Assembly: GCF_934643285.1 (NCBI RefSeq)
Contig: NZ_CAKUBT010000017.1
Coordinates: 1-37,696 of the forward strand
DNA from: an uncultured Ellagibacter sp.
GTDB lineage: Bacteria; Actinomycetota; Coriobacteriia; Coriobacteriales; Eggerthellaceae
Reading direction: 5' to 3'
Length of the DNA stretch: 37,696 nt
Below are positions 8,510 through 24,820 of this stretch, one piece after another (the first letter of the stretch is position 1; each line of letters begins with the position of its first letter). The notes under the pieces were generated by a model. It made no database searches. It was given only the letters and a program-made list of their open reading frames with translations, and was not told the DNA's origin. The position numbers were made by a program, and so were the translations under genes.

Positions 8510-9886
8510 CTAGATTTCGGCCTCAACAACAGCGGCAATCGCCTCGGCGTGGGCCTTCGCGGCGTCCGCGTCCTCCGCCTCGACCATCACGCGAACCACA
8601 GGCTCCGTGCCGCTTGGGCGCAGCAGCACGCGGCCCGAATCGCCAAGCGCTTCCTCGGCCTTCGCGACGGCGGCGGCGATAGCCTCGTTACCTTCAACCG
8701 CATGCTTGTCGCGCACCCGCACGTTGATAAGCGTCTGCGGGAACTTCTTCATGATGGAAACGACGTCGGCCACCGGCGTGCCCGCGCGCTTCACCGCCGC
8801 AAGGAACTGGCAAGCCGTCATAAGGCCGTCCCCCGTGGAGTTGTGCTCAAGCAGGATCATGTGGCCCGATTGCTCGCCGCCGATGGCGTAGCCCTTCGCG
8901 CGCATCTCCTCGAGTACATAGCGGTCGCCCACCTTCGTCTGCACGACAGTGATGCCGTTGTCGCGCATCGCATGGACAAACCCGAGGTTGCACATCACGG
9001 TGGACACGACGGTGTCCTCGGGCAGGCACCCGCGGCGCTTCATGTCGAGCGCGCACACGGCCTCGACCATGTCGCCGTCGATCTCGGTGCCGTCGGGCGT
9101 CATGAGCATCACGCGGTCGGCATCGCCGTCGTGCGCCACGCCGACGTCTGCACCGCTTTCGCGCATAAGCTGGGCAAGCGGTTCGAGATGGGTGGAACCG
9201 CAGTTCACGTTGATGTCGGTGCCGTCGAAGTCCTCGTTGATCGCGATGACTTCCGCACCCAAGCGGCGGAAGGCCTCAGCGCTCGTGAGCGACGAGGCAC
9301 CGTGCCCCGTGTCGAGCGCGATGCGCATACCCGAGAAGTCGATGCCCTGCGCGCGCACGCTCTGAACAGCATGCTCGATGTAGATCTCGCAGGCCTCGTC
9401 AACGGGGAGGGCAACGCCCACCTCGTCGCCAGGAAGCATCGCGGCGGCGTCCTCGCCTTCCGCACCCTCCTCGGCTCGAGCAGCAGCACCCTCGAGGCCG
9501 CCCTGCTTGATGAACTCCTCAATCTTATCTTCCACCTCGTCGGGAAGCTTGTAGCCCTCGGCGTCGAAGAGCTTGATGCCGTTGTACTCCGGCGGGTTAT
9601 GCGAAGCGGAGATCACCGCACCGCCGTCGGCGTGCAGCTCGCGCACAAGCAGCGCAACCGCAGGCGTGGGGATAATCCCCACCGAAAGTTCGGTCCCTCC
9701 CGCGCTCATGATGCCGGCGGCAAGCGCCGATTCCAGCATGTCACCCGACAGGCGGGTGTCCTTGCCGACCACGATGTTCTTGCCGAGAAACACGGCCGCA
9801 GCCTGTCCCAAGCGATAGGCAAGCTCGCAGGTGAGCTCGGTGTTCGCGACTCCGCGGACACCGTCGGTTCCAAATAGACGTGCCAT
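8510..9886 (-). CDS. glmM: Phosphoglucosamine mutase
   Basis: GlmM converts glucosamine-6-phosphate to glucosamine-1-phosphate for UDP-GlcNAc and peptidoglycan synthesis in the cytoplasm. The 458-residue protein begins MARLFGTDGVRGVAN, a GlmM hallmark. The active-site phosphoserine is Ser95 in VISASHNPPEYNG, the metal-binding loop is DGDADR at 253-258, and the phosphate-binding loop LRPSGTEPVVRVM lies near the C-terminus. It is about ten residues longer than usual because of an acidic Ala/Glu-rich insertion around residues 132-155. The start codon lies three bases past the hisE stop, and an AAAGGGG ribosome site sits inside the hisE end, so the two genes are probably co-transcribed. Confidence 0.96.
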   Translation of the reverse strand: MARLFGTDGVRGVANTELTCELAYRLGQAAAVFLGKNIVVGKDTRLSGDMLESALAAGIMSAGGTELSVGIIPTPAVALLVRELHADGGAVISASHNPPEYNGIKLFDAEGYKLPDEVEDKIEEFIKQGGLEGAAARAEEGAEGEDAAAMLPGDEVGVALPVDEACEIYIEHAVQSVRAQGIDFSGMRIALDTGHGASSLTSAEAFRRLGAEVIAINEDFDGTDINVNCGSTHLEPLAQLMRESGADVGVAHDGDADRVMLMTPDGTEIDGDMVEAVCALDMKRRGCLPEDTVVSTVMCNLGFVHAMRDNGITVVQTKVGDRYVLEEMRAKGYAIGGEQSGHMILLEHNSTGDGLMTACQFLAAVKRAGTPVADVVSIMKKFPQTLINVRVRDKHAVEGNEAIAAAVAKAEEALGDSGRVLLRPSGTEPVVRVMVEAEDADAAKAHAEAIAAVVEAEI

Positions 9887-9889
9887 AGG

Positions 9890-10369
9890 CTACTTACCCC
9901 TTTTAACGTGGCCTTGCTTGAGGCGAACCGCCCCCGAAGGTCGCTCTTCGTCGGTCATGCGCTCGTTGAGCTCGGCGGCAAACTCATCCAAGTCGATGCC
10001 ATAACGCTCGAGCACAACAAGAAGATGATACACTACGTCGGCCGCCTCATAGCGCAGGTGGTCGGTGCACGCATCAACGCGCTCGCCCGCGGCAGCGACC
10101 AGCGCTTCATGGCCGTGCGCATGGTGCTCCATCGCCCGCAGCATCACGAGCTCGGACTCGACGTCCTTGGCAGCAAGCCCCACTTCCCCGGCCTCTTCCA
10201 TCACCTTCTTGAGCGGTTTGTCGGCCGGCCCATAGAGAAGCTGGTGCGTGTAGCTTTCCTCGCACGCATCCCGGCGCGCGCGAATTGTCGCAGCGAGCGC
10301 CTCGATTGTGGTTGCGATCTGCGAAGACGGGGCAACCTCGCCTTCGGGGACATACGTTTTCTCAGACAT
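9890..10369 (-). CDS. hisE: Phosphoribosyl-ATP pyrophosphatase (HisE) with an internal insertion
   Basis: HisE hydrolyses phosphoribosyl-ATP to phosphoribosyl-AMP, the second step of histidine synthesis. The 159-residue protein has the MazG-like helices of the family: SYTHQLLYG at 39-47, KKVMEEAGEVGLAAKD at 54-69 and YEAADVVYHLLVVL at 107-120. Usual HisE proteins are about 90-110 residues. Here an extra segment of roughly 30 residues at about 73-105, including EHHAHGHE, separates the second and third elements. I place the start at the ATG at 10369, preceded by AAGGAAAGG; an upstream in-frame GTG would add 43 residues with no family resemblance. No other his genes are in the window. It lies between rpoC and glmM on the same strand. 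Confidence 0.88.
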   Translation of the reverse strand: MSEKTYVPEGEVAPSSQIATTIEALAATIRARRDACEESYTHQLLYGPADKPLKKVMEEAGEVGLAAKDVESELVMLRAMEHHAHGHEALVAAAGERVDACTDHLRYEAADVVYHLLVVLERYGIDLDEFAAELNERMTDEERPSGAVRLKQGHVKRGK

Positions 10370-10578
10370 ATGCACCTTTCCTTGACCTGGCGCCCCATGC
10401 GGATTGCGAGGGGGACAATCCCCTATCCGCGAGGCTTCCTTGTCCTGCACGGGAAAATGACGAGAGGCCCCGAGGTACCCAGGATCGCCCGTGCGCACGC
10501 TTGCGTACTTGGAAGGTACGCGCCGCGATGCGCAGGGGCAAAGCTGAGTGCCTCAGGGCCTCACAGCGTCAAGTGGAT

Positions 10579-10600
10579 CCGCCGCCCGTGGGGGCGGCGG
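10579..10600 (-). terminator. GC-rich hairpin directly after rpoC
   Basis: CCGCCGCCC (10579-10587) pairs with GGGCGGCGG (10592-10600) with a four-base loop, five bases past the rpoC stop. There is no T tract on the minus strand, so it may mark a transcript end or protect the 3' end rather than be a classical terminator; read-through into hisE is possible. Confidence 0.5.
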
Positions 10601-10605
10601 AGTGA

Positions 10606-15018
<4,413 letters not shown>

Positions 15019-15021
15019 CTC

Positions 15022-18558
<3,537 letters not shown>

Positions 18559-18606
18559 GAGGCTTTTCCTCCTTCACGCACGCACTCATTTCCCAAAAAA
18601 GTTGCA

Positions 18607-18655
18607 ATCGAAAAAGATACTATGGGGATCATGCCGCGTCAAGAAAAATTTTTAC
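18607..18655 (-). promoter_or_regulatory. rpoBC promoter with UP-like element
   Basis: On the minus strand, TTGACG (18637-18642) and TATCTT (18614-18619) are separated by exactly 17 bases, giving a predicted start near 18607 and a leader of about 50 bases to the rpoB GTG. The AT-run AAAAATTTTT just upstream of the -35 (about 18643-18654) resembles an UP element, as expected for a very active promoter. Confidence 0.75.
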
Positions 18656-19014
18656 GAGCTGTGGAAGTTTTTTGTTCTTTCGGCCTTTAAGCTGGGGAAA
18701 CGAGGTCGAAAAAAGTTGCTTTTCGATGGCGCGCGCGGCCGAGGACGGGACGCGTAGCGGCGCGCGGGGCAACGCGAGGGGGCGGTGCGCGCGATCGAGG
18801 GGCGCGGGCTCGAGTCAACCTTCCCCAAACGACGGGAGCCCCGCCCCGAACGCGCTTGCTCAACAGGTGGCGACAATCAAGGCAAAACTGCGGCATCGGG
18901 TGCTTCCCCACACTACTATATGAAGTCTTTGGGTAAGCTTTTGGATTTATGCCACGAACCTTCGACTGAAAGCCCGTTTTCTCCCCGCAGGCGCTAGGAT
19001 GGCTTTCAGGAAAA
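18656..19014. other. Intergenic region between rpoB and yfhO genes
   Basis: This stretch separates divergent genes and shows no convincing coding sequence. It contains a 7-bp inverted repeat TCGAAAA/TTTTCGA near 18705-18725 and a second copy of AAAAAAGTTGC (18709-18719; the first is at 18595-18605 by the rpoB leader). A very GC-rich block follows (about 18735-18860) with no recognisable structure, then a more AT-rich part before the yfhO gene with possible -10 sequences (TATATG near 18917, TAGGAT near 18995) but no clear -35. Confidence 0.4.
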
Positions 19015-22000
19015 ATGGCAGTCTGGAAACGAGACATAGCAGATTCAGCATCGAGGGCAGGCGAGGCGCTTTCCGCCGCCGCAGGATCTCACGCGAAGCC
19101 CGAGGAGCGCCCCGAAAGGCGCACCCCGCAGGCGCCGAGCGCGAGCCCCGCTGCGACGAAAAGCGCGATTGCGGCATACGCCCTCTCCTTCGTCGTGCCT
19201 TTTTTCGTGATTCTCTTCGCGTTTGCATCGAACTGCATCTACCCCTTCGGGGACGTCTCGGTCATGATGTATGACATGCCCGTCCAGTACGCGCAGTTCT
19301 TCGGATGGCTCTCCAACGTGATCAACGGCGACGCGTCGCTTTTGTATTCCGCCGACGCGGGCATGGGGTGCGGAACCTATGCGCAATATACCTATTACCT
19401 GTCGAGCCCCTTAAACGCGCTCGTCGCCTTCTGCGACCCTTCGCAGGTGCCCTACTTCTTCAGCTTCCTCTTCCTCGTGAAGATTCCGCTTGCCGCCGTG
19501 ACCTGCCTCGTGTTCCTGCGCGGTCGCTTTGTCGCGGCAGGTGCCAAGGGGTCTTGCGCAACGCAGGTGCTCGCGGTGGTCGGCGCGATCGCCTACTCGC
19601 TCACCTCGTATGTCACCGGGTATTCGAGTAACATCATGTGGATCGACGGCGTGATCATGGCGCCGCTCGCCTGCCTGGGCGTGTACCGTCTGGTGCGCGG
19701 ACGCGGATGCGCGACCCTGTTCGCGTCGTGCGCGTGCGCCATCCTTTTCAATTGGTACACGGGCTACATGGTGTGCTTCTTCACCATCTTCTACTTCTTC
19801 TACGAGTACGCGCGCCTGCGCATCGATGAGCGCGAGCGTTGCGGGCTGGACGGCATCGCGGACGAGAGCACCCTCGGGGACGCCGAGGGCTGCGGGCCAA
19901 AGGGCGCTGCGGGCAAGAAGCGCAAGCCTTCAGGTCACCCCCTCATCCACCTGGGCATACGCTATGCTGCGACGATGATTCTCGCTGTGGGGGCCTCCGC
20001 GGTGATTCTCTTCCCCACGCTGATCGCGCTTTTGGGCGGCAAGGGATCGGGCGCGGGGCTGGCGTCGCTTGCGGGGACCATCTTCTCGCTCAACCCCTTC
20101 GACTACGCGAACTTCTTCGCCATCGGCACGCGGCCGGGCATCATCGTCGCGAACGCGACCCCTGCGATCGTGATTTCGGCCCTCGTGCTCGTGGGCGTTG
20201 CCGTGTTCTTCGTCGACGCGCGCAGGTCCCGCGCGCTGCGCATCGCGGGTGCCGTCATCGTGGGGATCCCCGCCTCGTCGCTCGTCCTCATCCAGCTGAA
20301 CACAATCTGGCTCGGGTTCGTTCCCGAGTCGTCCTACACGGGCCGCATGGCGTTTCTGCTGCTGCTCACGATGGTGGCGCTCGCCTTCGAGGGCATCGCC
20401 TTCTGCCTGGACAACAGGGGTGAAGCGCTCGTCGTCACCGGGAGTCCCCAAAACCGCCCCGTGCACCACACCTCGCTGCGCGCGGTAGTGAAGGGCGGCG
20501 CGACAGCGTTTCTCATCTTCGGATGCGCCACGTTCAACGTGTGGTATCGCACGCTCTCGATTCGCCCGAGTGCCGCGAACGCCGTGCTCGAACTGGTGCT
20601 GATCGCGGGATTCACCGTTTTCCTCGCGCTTATGGTGCGCCAGGACCTGCGGGTTCCCGCCGAAAGGAACGCTCGCGGGAAGCGCGCGGCAGGGCGCAAG
20701 ATCCTGGCCCGAGCGGGGATCGCTTGTCTGGTCGTCCTGTTCGCCTTCGAGCAGTGCTACGGCACGGCGGCTCAATACGCCGCGTGTAACATAAGCGCGA
20801 GCGAATACTCAAACCGCATCAACGAGCTCGAGAAATACTACGAGGACTACCCCACCGACAACGGCTTCGCGCGCACGGGGCAAACGTGCGTGTACTACGG
20901 GTCGTCGAAGTACAACGGACCCGATTGCACGGGGCTTGTGCTCAGCGGGTCGGGCTCGTTCGATTTGTACTCGTCCACCCAGGAAAACAGCGTGCAGAAC
21001 CTGCTCATGCGCCTTGGCTACTCGAAGAAGACGCCGTTCGGGACCGCGTACCAATCGCCCAACACAGCAGCCGACGCACTGCTTTCGGTGACCAACGTCA
21101 TCGCCGAGGAGCAGCCGCCCGAAACCGAGCTCGTCGCCGACCATGCCCATGAGCTCTACGGTTCTTATCGCGACTGGAAGACGACCTCGTCGATGCCGCT
21201 CGGCTATGGCATTGCGGCCACGGCCGAGGAGACGGAGCTGGCCAATAAGGCGGACTACTCGGGTGCTGCGGCCGATGCGACCGACGACGAGCCCACCGAC
21301 GCATGGAGCGCCAACCCCTTCAACAACCAGATAGCCATGTACGCATCCGTCACGGGCGCCGATGCGAGCGGCCTCTACCATAAGGCGACCGCCGTCGACG
21401 CGGGGACAGGCGGCACGGACCAGCGCGACTTCACCGTCACTACCACGAGCGCGGGGCCGCTTTTCCTCTACTTCCCGAGCATCTACCTGCTCGACATCGA
21501 GGAGAGCGGCATCTCCTGCTATGCGCAGGTCAACGGCACAACCGTCGAGCACGTCGGCGGGCGCGGGTCGTGCAACGTGGTGTACGCGGGCACGTTCGAC
21601 GCGGGCGAGACCATCACGGTGTCGATTGTCCCGACCGCCAAGGGGCAAACAACCGTGGACAAGCACGGGCGCGTCGTCGGCACGAAAGAGGCCCTCTTCG
21701 ACGCACCGATCGAGGCGGCCATCAAGGCGGAAACACTCGACGTCGACGAGATGAAGACGCTACTCGGAAAGCTCGATTCCGCCGGTTTCTCGCTGAAGTC
21801 GTTCTCGAACGGCCAGGTGAGCGCTACCTTCGACGCCCAACGCGACGAGACGCTCCTCATCTCCATCCCCTACGAGAAGGGCTGGAGCGCCACCGTGAAC
21901 GGACACGAGGTGCCGGTTCACGAGCTTTACGGCGGGCTTTTGGGCATCGACGTCACCGCGGGCACCAACGACATCGAGCTTCGCTACATGACGCCCGGCC

Positions 22001-22116
22001 TCATCCCGAGCGCGATCATCAGCATCGCGAGCGTCGCTGTGTTCTGCACATGGCGCGGCTTCGAGAATCGTCGCAATCGCACGCGCGCAACCAGCGGAAA
22101 GAGAGCAGCGCAATGA
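19015..22116 (+). CDS. YfhO-type GT-C membrane glycosyltransferase
   Basis: This 1033-residue protein has a hydrophilic, low-complexity N-terminus of about 45 residues, then a first membrane helix (ALSFVVPFFVILFAFASN) and many further membrane segments up to about residue 550. A large outer domain of about 430 residues follows, with a final membrane helix near the C-terminus (LIPSAIISIASVAVFCTW). The motif MMYDMPVQYAQFFGW after the first helix and the overall plan match the YfhO family. In Bacillus and Listeria, YfhO proteins transfer sugars from a polyprenyl-phosphate carrier onto lipoteichoic acid outside the membrane. The overlapping downstream gene encodes a CsbB/GtrB-type enzyme that makes such carriers, which supports the same role here; the acceptor polymer is unknown. 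The start codon has only a weak ribosome site (CAGGA). Confidence 0.8.
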   Translation: MAVWKRDIADSASRAGEALSAAAGSHAKPEERPERRTPQAPSASPAATKSAIAAYALSFVVPFFVILFAFASNCIYPFGDVSVMMYDMPVQYAQFFGWLSNVINGDASLLYSADAGMGCGTYAQYTYYLSSPLNALVAFCDPSQVPYFFSFLFLVKIPLAAVTCLVFLRGRFVAAGAKGSCATQVLAVVGAIAYSLTSYVTGYSSNIMWIDGVIMAPLACLGVYRLVRGRGCATLFASCACAILFNWYTGYMVCFFTIFYFFYEYARLRIDERERCGLDGIADESTLGDAEGCGPKGAAGKKRKPSGHPLIHLGIRYAATMILAVGASAVILFPTLIALLGGKGSGAGLASLAGTIFSLNPFDYANFFAIGTRPGIIVANATPAIVISALVLVGVAVFFVDARRSRALRIAGAVIVGIPASSLVLIQLNTIWLGFVPESSYTGRMAFLLLLTMVALAFEGIAFCLDNRGEALVVTGSPQNRPVHHTSLRAVVKGGATAFLIFGCATFNVWYRTLSIRPSAANAVLELVLIAGFTVFLALMVRQDLRVPAERNARGKRAAGRKILARAGIACLVVLFAFEQCYGTAAQYAACNISASEYSNRINELEKYYEDYPTDNGFARTGQTCVYYGSSKYNGPDCTGLVLSGSGSFDLYSSTQENSVQNLLMRLGYSKKTPFGTAYQSPNTAADALLSVTNVIAEEQPPETELVADHAHELYGSYRDWKTTSSMPLGYGIAATAEETELANKADYSGAAADATDDEPTDAWSANPFNNQIAMYASVTGADASGLYHKATAVDAGTGGTDQRDFTVTTTSAGPLFLYFPSIYLLDIEESGISCYAQVNGTTVEHVGGRGSCNVVYAGTFDAGETITVSIVPTAKGQTTVDKHGRVVGTKEALFDAPIEAAIKAETLDVDEMKTLLGKLDSAGFSLKSFSNGQVSATFDAQRDETLLISIPYEKGWSATVNGHEVPVHELYGGLLGIDVTAGTNDIELRYMTPGLIPSAIISIASVAVFCTWRGFENRRNRTRATSGKRAAQ

Positions 22117-23087
22117 CCTACCCCTACAGCCTGAGCTTCGTTGTCCCCTGCTATAACGAGGTCGACAACATCCGCCTGTTCAAGCGCCGCGCTTTCGAGT
22201 GCTTCGATGCGGAGGGCATCTCGCTTGAGATCGTGTTCGTGAACGACGGCAGTCAGGACGGCACGTTCGAGCTGTTGCGCGAGGTCGTGGAGGAGACAGA
22301 GCCCTCCCGTCCCGTGCAGGTCGTGCAGTTCTCCCGCAACTTCGGCAAGGAGGCGGCGCTGTATGCAGGCATGGAAGTGGCGCGCGGCGAGTGCATCTGC
22401 CTTATCGACGCCGACCTGCAGCAAACGCCCGAGGACGCGCTGCGCATGTATAAGCTGCTGGTGGAGAAGCCTGAGTACGACATCGTTGCGGCCTGCCAGG
22501 TCGAGCGCAAGGAAAGCCTCGTGTTGAAGCTGTTCAAGCACTCGTTCTACAAGACCTTCAACGGCATCTGCACCGACATCGAGATTCCCGCGAACGTGAG
22601 CGACTTCCGCGTGTTCCGCCACGCCGTAGCCGACGCCCTGCTCTCGCTGCCCGAAGGCCAGCGCTTCAGCAAGGGACTTTTTGCGTGGGTCGGGTTCAAG
22701 ACGCTCGAGGTGCCCTACGAGCCGGACGCGCGCGCCAACGGCGAGAGCAAATGGTCGGTGAGGTCGCTGTTCCGTTATGCGGCGAACGGCATTTTAGGCT
22801 TCACGACCTGGCCTTTGAAGGTGGCCGTTTGGATTGGGCTCATCGCTTCGCTCGGCGGGTTCGTCTATCTTCTGTGGATCATCTTCGAATACGCGCTGCG
22901 AGGAACCGACGTGCCGGGCTTCCCGACGCTTGCGTGCCTGATTCTGCTGTTCGGCGGCCTGCAGCTCACCGTGCTTGGCGTGATCGGCGAGTACCTCTCG
23001 CGCAGCTACATCGAGGGAAAGCACCGCCCGCTCTACATCGCGAAAGAGCACCTCACGAACGAAGGGCGCGAAGAGGGCGAAATGTAG
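22113..23087 (+). CDS. Polyprenyl-phosphate glycosyltransferase (GT2, CsbB/GtrB-like)
   Basis: This 324-residue membrane-anchored glycosyltransferase family 2 enzyme should load a sugar from a nucleotide donor onto polyprenyl phosphate at the inner membrane face. The GT-A start VVPCYNE (residues 10-16), VNDGSQDGT (43-51), QFSRNFGKEAALYAGM (72-87) and the metal-binding DAD at 99-101 are intact. Two C-terminal membrane helices lie at roughly 232-255 and 266-292. The ATG overlaps the yfhO stop (ATGA), implying coupled translation. CsbB-like enzymes pair with YfhO proteins in Firmicutes, which fits this arrangement; a GtrA/GtcA-type flippase is not next to them. The sugar cannot be read from the sequence. 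Confidence 0.88.
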   Translation: MTYPYSLSFVVPCYNEVDNIRLFKRRAFECFDAEGISLEIVFVNDGSQDGTFELLREVVEETEPSRPVQVVQFSRNFGKEAALYAGMEVARGECICLIDADLQQTPEDALRMYKLLVEKPEYDIVAACQVERKESLVLKLFKHSFYKTFNGICTDIEIPANVSDFRVFRHAVADALLSLPEGQRFSKGLFAWVGFKTLEVPYEPDARANGESKWSVRSLFRYAANGILGFTTWPLKVAVWIGLIASLGGFVYLLWIIFEYALRGTDVPGFPTLACLILLFGGLQLTVLGVIGEYLSRSYIEGKHRPLYIAKEHLTNEGREEGEM

Positions 23088-23097
23088 GGCAAGTGCA

Positions 23098-23139
23098 GCC
23101 GGCAAGCAACGAAGTTTGCCGGTTTGCCGGTTTGCCGGC
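23098..23139 (+). terminator. Hairpin with three tandem 8-bp repeats after the GT2 gene
   Basis: GCCGGCAA (23098-23105) can pair with TTGCCGGC (23132-23139) or, with one base less, with either of two earlier copies. The right side consists of three tandem GTTTGCCG units (23114-23137). It lies just past the GT2 stop and before the convergent yacP gene. No T tract follows, so terminator function is uncertain. Confidence 0.45.
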
Positions 23140-23225
23140 ATTGCGAGATCGCTGTCGCGCGTCGACGGGGGGCGCATCGGGCATTCGGTCACCCCGAGCG
23201 CCGTCAAGAAAGCACTCGCGTGACC

Positions 23226-23768
23226 TTAAAGTTTCCCGTCGCGCATCGCCTTCAGCTTGGCGAGGGTATCGGCGGGAATGCGATCACCGAGCGTGCGCTT
23301 CTCGGCCACCTTCGGCGACTCGTCGAGACGCGCCTGATCGTAGTATTCCCCCACTTCATAGCTGAAGCCGTTCGCACTCATGCGGTCGACGCCGCCTCCG
23401 AAGACGGTGTCTTGGATGGTGGCGTCGCTTGTGACCACGAGCGTCTCGACCATGCGCTCACGCGCGTCATGAGCGAGCTTCTCAATCACCTTGTCGGCAG
23501 ACTGGCCAGCTGGGCTGAACATGATGCGCACGCCGCCGATGGTTTGCGTTTCTCCTGTTGAGAACTCATTTTTCGCACCGTCGAACACGATGATGGCACG
23601 CCAATCGCGCCCCGCGAAGTTCACGACATCATTGATTAGCCGCTCACGGGCGGTGTTGAACGCATCGTCGGTGTAGTCGGGCCCGAACGCCGTCGTTTTG
23701 TAGCGCTCACCCGAGCGAAGCACGTTGTACCCATCGACGATGAGCAGCTTGTTTCGTTTCCTTGCCAT
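23226..23768 (-). CDS. yacP: NYN-domain ribonuclease YacP/Rae1
   Basis: This 180-residue protein has the NYN (PIN-like) nuclease fold: LLIVDGYNVLRSG near the N-terminus (Asp12), IIVFDGAKNE mid-protein and LVVTSDATIQD with a further acidic residue. In Bacillus subtilis the homologue Rae1 (YacP) cuts mRNA in the ribosomal A site, and the gene sits beside rlmB (yacO), as it does here: rlmB ends 15 bases upstream on the same strand. The C-terminal part, rich in charged residues, matches the family length of about 170-180. Specific cleavage targets cannot be deduced. Confidence 0.88.
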   Translation of the reverse strand: MARKRNKLLIVDGYNVLRSGERYKTTAFGPDYTDDAFNTARERLINDVVNFAGRDWRAIIVFDGAKNEFSTGETQTIGGVRIMFSPAGQSADKVIEKLAHDARERMVETLVVTSDATIQDTVFGGGVDRMSANGFSYEVGEYYDQARLDESPKVAEKRTLGDRIPADTLAKLKAMRDGKL

Positions 23769-23783
23769 TTTCTGATGCGCGAC

Positions 23784-24530
23784 CTATTGCTGCTGACGGA
23801 GCCACTCGTACATGAAGACAGTGGACGCCTGCGCTACGTTGAGCGAGGACACCTTCCCCATCTGGGGAAGCTTCACCGCGAAGTCGCAGTTCTCGAGCAC
23901 GAGGCTCGACACGCCCTCGCCTTCCGAGCCCATGACGAGCGCGATCTTGCCTTTGAGGTTCGACTTCCACGCCACTTCTTGCGCATGCTCGCTCGCCGCG
24001 CAGACCCAGAAGCCCTCTTTTTTCAGGCGCTCGATCGTCTGAGAGAGATTCGCGACCTGCGTCACGTTGATGTGGGAAATCGCGCCGGCCGAGCTTTTGT
24101 ACGTCGCCGCCGTTACGTGCGCCGCGCGCTTGTTGGGAATGACGATGCCGGCAGCCCCGACCGACTCGGCGGAGCGAGCGATGGCGCCCAGGTTGCCCGC
24201 GTCGGTGATGTGGTCGAGGATGACAACGAGCGCCGATCCGCCGTTTTCGGCAGCCTGCGCGTTCGCGGTCTCCACGATGGTCGTGACGTTCACGTAGTTG
24301 AAGGGCTTGGTTTCCGCCATAACGCCCTGGTGGCTGCCGCGTTCGGAGAGCTTCTCGAGACGCGCGCGCGGCACCGTTTCCACAGGCACGTTGCGCTTCT
24401 TCGCCTTGCGCAGCACGTCCTCGATCAGGGGGTCGCGCTTCACGTTGTCGGCAAGCAGGACGCGCTTGCACGGCACCTCGGTGCGCAACGCTTCGATGAC
24501 GGGGCGTTTCCCTTCGATGAAATCAGCCAT
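23784..24530 (-). CDS. rlmB: TrmH/SpoU-family 23S rRNA ribose 2'-O-methyltransferase RlmB
   Basis: This 248-residue SPOUT enzyme probably methylates a ribose of 23S rRNA (Gm2251 in E. coli) using S-adenosylmethionine. The N-terminal substrate-binding domain starts MADFIEGKRPVIEAL. The knot motifs follow: DAGNLGAIARSAESVGAAG, ALVMGSEGEGVSS and LPQMGKVSSLNVAQASTVF. An upstream in-frame extension of 94 residues to 24812 is low-complexity Arg/Ala sequence with no family match, so I take the ATG at 24530, though its ribosome site is weak. An extended -10 (TGGTACACT) lies about 60 bases upstream. The gene is followed immediately by yacP. Confidence 0.9.
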   Translation of the reverse strand: MADFIEGKRPVIEALRTEVPCKRVLLADNVKRDPLIEDVLRKAKKRNVPVETVPRARLEKLSERGSHQGVMAETKPFNYVNVTTIVETANAQAAENGGSALVVILDHITDAGNLGAIARSAESVGAAGIVIPNKRAAHVTAATYKSSAGAISHINVTQVANLSQTIERLKKEGFWVCAASEHAQEVAWKSNLKGKIALVMGSEGEGVSSLVLENCDFAVKLPQMGKVSSLNVAQASTVFMYEWLRQQQ

Positions 24531-24589
24531 GTTGTTCGCTTTCGTGGTTGGTTGGCGCCGCGCGAGGCGGCGAATTCGTCTAGCGAGCA

Positions 24590-24595
24590 AGTGTA
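24590..24595 (-). promoter_or_regulatory. Possible extended -10 promoter of rlmB-yacP
   Basis: On the minus strand TACACT preceded by TGG forms an extended -10 sequence about 60 bases before the rlmB start. No good -35 is visible. Confidence 0.35.
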
Positions 24596-24820
24596 CCACG
24601 CGGCCTGCGGGCACGGCCGGCTCTCCGCCATATCCCCGCGAACGAGGGGCGGGAGACGGGTGGCGGGGCGCTTTCGCGGGGGTCATCGCGGGAGGCGGGT
24701 ACGAGGCGCTCGAGCGGGCCATCGCGCGTGCGGCGGCGACCCACGTAATACACCGACAGCGAGCACGGTAGAAGCTCATCCGCGTCTCGTGCGCTGCGTT
24801 CGTCCTCTGCACCCGGCGAC

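Noticed and set aside
7202..9877. An 891-codon plus-strand frame spanning the ppk1 end, the LRR gene and glmM
   Set aside because: It overlaps two clearly recognised minus-strand genes and a terminator, and its translation resembles no protein.
18735..18860. Very GC-rich block upstream of rpoB as a possible structured RNA
   Set aside because: Only short, imperfect pairings could be found; nothing beyond base composition supports it.
24531..24812. N-terminal extension of rlmB to 24812
   Set aside because: The added sequence is Arg/Ala/Pro-rich and unlike the family; the conserved start MADFIEGKRPVIEAL is at 24530.
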